From Sepioteuthis lessoniana (lineage: Eukaryota > Mollusca > Cephalopoda > Myopsida > Loliginidae): a stretch of DNA of 64,000 nucleotides. The stretch is taken from positions 868,407 through 932,406 of the forward strand of contig OY757904.1 in the NCBI GenBank assembly GCA_963585895.1, read 5' to 3'. The notes below the pieces were generated by a model. That model was given only the letters and a program-made list of their open reading frames with translations. It ran no database searches and had not been told where the DNA came from. Shown here in pieces: positions 63,002 to 64,000 of this stretch (the stretch's first letter is position 1; every line of letters begins with the position of its first letter). The position numbers were made by a program, and so were the translations under genes.

Positions 63002-63004
<3 letters not shown>

Positions 63005-63655
63005 TAGATAAAGGAAGAAAGAGGAATAAAGATATACAAGATTCTTTACCACGCGCAATTTAACCAGCGAACGATATAAGAAATGTCATGGTTTTATTTT
63101 TGTGGCAGAATAATCTTCATCTCTTCAAATGATATTATGGTTATGTAATCGAAAGTATTTAAATTTCTTACTTTATCAATAAATGTTGTAAACAAAGTTA
63201 ACGATGTTTATACTTTAATATCCTTTAAAAAACACTCACTCAGCTACATATCGAATAGACAAGATGAATGATGAAACATGACTTTTCTGAAAACAGTGAA
63301 TAGAAATAGAAGGAAATAGAAGGAAATAGAAGAGTCCTATATGTACTCAATGATCTTTTGCTTGTATTTCCTTAGAAAAAGATCAAGTAGAACGAAATAA
63401 AGAAAAATCACACTGTAAGCAGGCATCATCCCTCGAAAGCTGTTCATTTCCTCCCCCCTCTTGGTGAATAACAATGACAGCTGGGGAATTTTCTTTAGTT
63501 CTACATTCCACAAGATCCAGCCTCTCGTTGAATATCTATTTTGATTTTAGTCAGCCTTCAATAATTTTATCCCGCACCAAGTGGTGAAAAACTTACAAAA
63601 AGTTACATTTTTCGTGTCAATATCTTCTATGATAGTGTATTCCAAGGCAGAAAAA
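63002..63655. other. AT-rich stretch, nothing recognised
   Basis: A short GGAAATAGAA triplication at 63305-63332; no gene or element seen. Confidence 0.45.
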
Positions 63656-63659
63656 CAAA

Positions 63660-63885
63660 GCCAGAGCTAGCTAGTTAGATAGATATAAATACTTTGTGAT
63701 AGATAGATAGATAAATAGATAGATAGATATGAAGAGAACGAGAGCCAACGGATAAATAGATAACTATAAACAAACTGGTAGACAGACATTCAGACCGACA
63801 GATCTAGGTATCTATCTATCTGAACAACCTAAGATATATTGATGAGATTAAGCTGTGATAGATAGATGGATAGATAGCTAGTTAT
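63660..63885 (+). repeat. Interrupted (GATA)n / TATC region
   Basis: GATA runs at 63677-63730 and 63857-63880, and TATC at 63807-63821. Confidence 0.85.
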
Positions 63886-64000
63886 AGAAAAAGAAGAATA
63901 CAGGAAGAGATTGATAGAGAGAGGAAGGGAAAGAGTATAATGGAAAATAATAAAAAATGGAGATCAAAAGAATTTCAATCAATTTTTACATAAATAACCA

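Overview
This is a eukaryotic, AT-rich, repeat-dominated window in which I find no complete host protein gene. It looks like intergenic or giant-intron DNA from a mollusc, most likely a cephalopod (octopus-like). That reading rests on remembered resemblance: long CA/TA/GA microsatellites, tRNA-derived SINEs, degenerate Tc1-like transposons, Penelope-like elements and a LINE family with a (GAT)n tail. No database search was run, so the species is not certain.

Layout. 1-5.4 kb: a tRNA-type SINE, a GC-rich module present about three times, one copy of an unclassified repeat (second copy at 21.3 kb), a SINE remnant, a 2.25-kb array of a degenerate 44-bp unit (about 50 copies) and another SINE. 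5.4-14.6 kb: AT-rich DNA with microsatellites, a Tc1-like fragment and a 1.26-kb Tc1-like transposon with recognisable terminal inverted repeats (8.3-9.55 kb). 14.9-19.4 kb: two LINE fragments, one with 266 intact codons including the YADD reverse-transcriptase motif, and a broken Penelope-like element. 20-23.7 kb: microsatellites, a 57-bp-arm foldback and the second copy of the unclassified repeat. 23.76-34.57 kb: the dominant feature, a 10.8-kb uninterrupted satellite of a 32-bp unit (about 338 copies).

34.6-48.8 kb: single-copy-looking DNA, a SINE, two head-to-tail fragments of a second LINE type carrying a restriction-like endonuclease domain (one with a LINE 3' end inserted in it), a second Penelope-like fragment, a 1.45-kb minus-strand LINE copy and a 251-bp pure TTC/GAA tract. 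49-64 kb: a second Tc1-like transposon on the minus strand, an A-rich degenerate repeat, a 1.7-kb pyrimidine-rich tract, a GC/trinucleotide-rich block (58.4-59.2 kb) with a possible but unproven exon, several SINE-like tRNA heads, a degraded LINE 3' end and GATA/GA/CA repeats.

The repeats are successive layers of insertion. The most striking structure is the 32-bp satellite. Its units carry a short dyad, most contain one CpG-bearing ATCGAT site, and blocks repeat at exact multiples of 32 bp (256, 320, 768, 1024 and 2272 bp). Most open reading frames in the window are low-complexity microsatellite or satellite translations, not genes.
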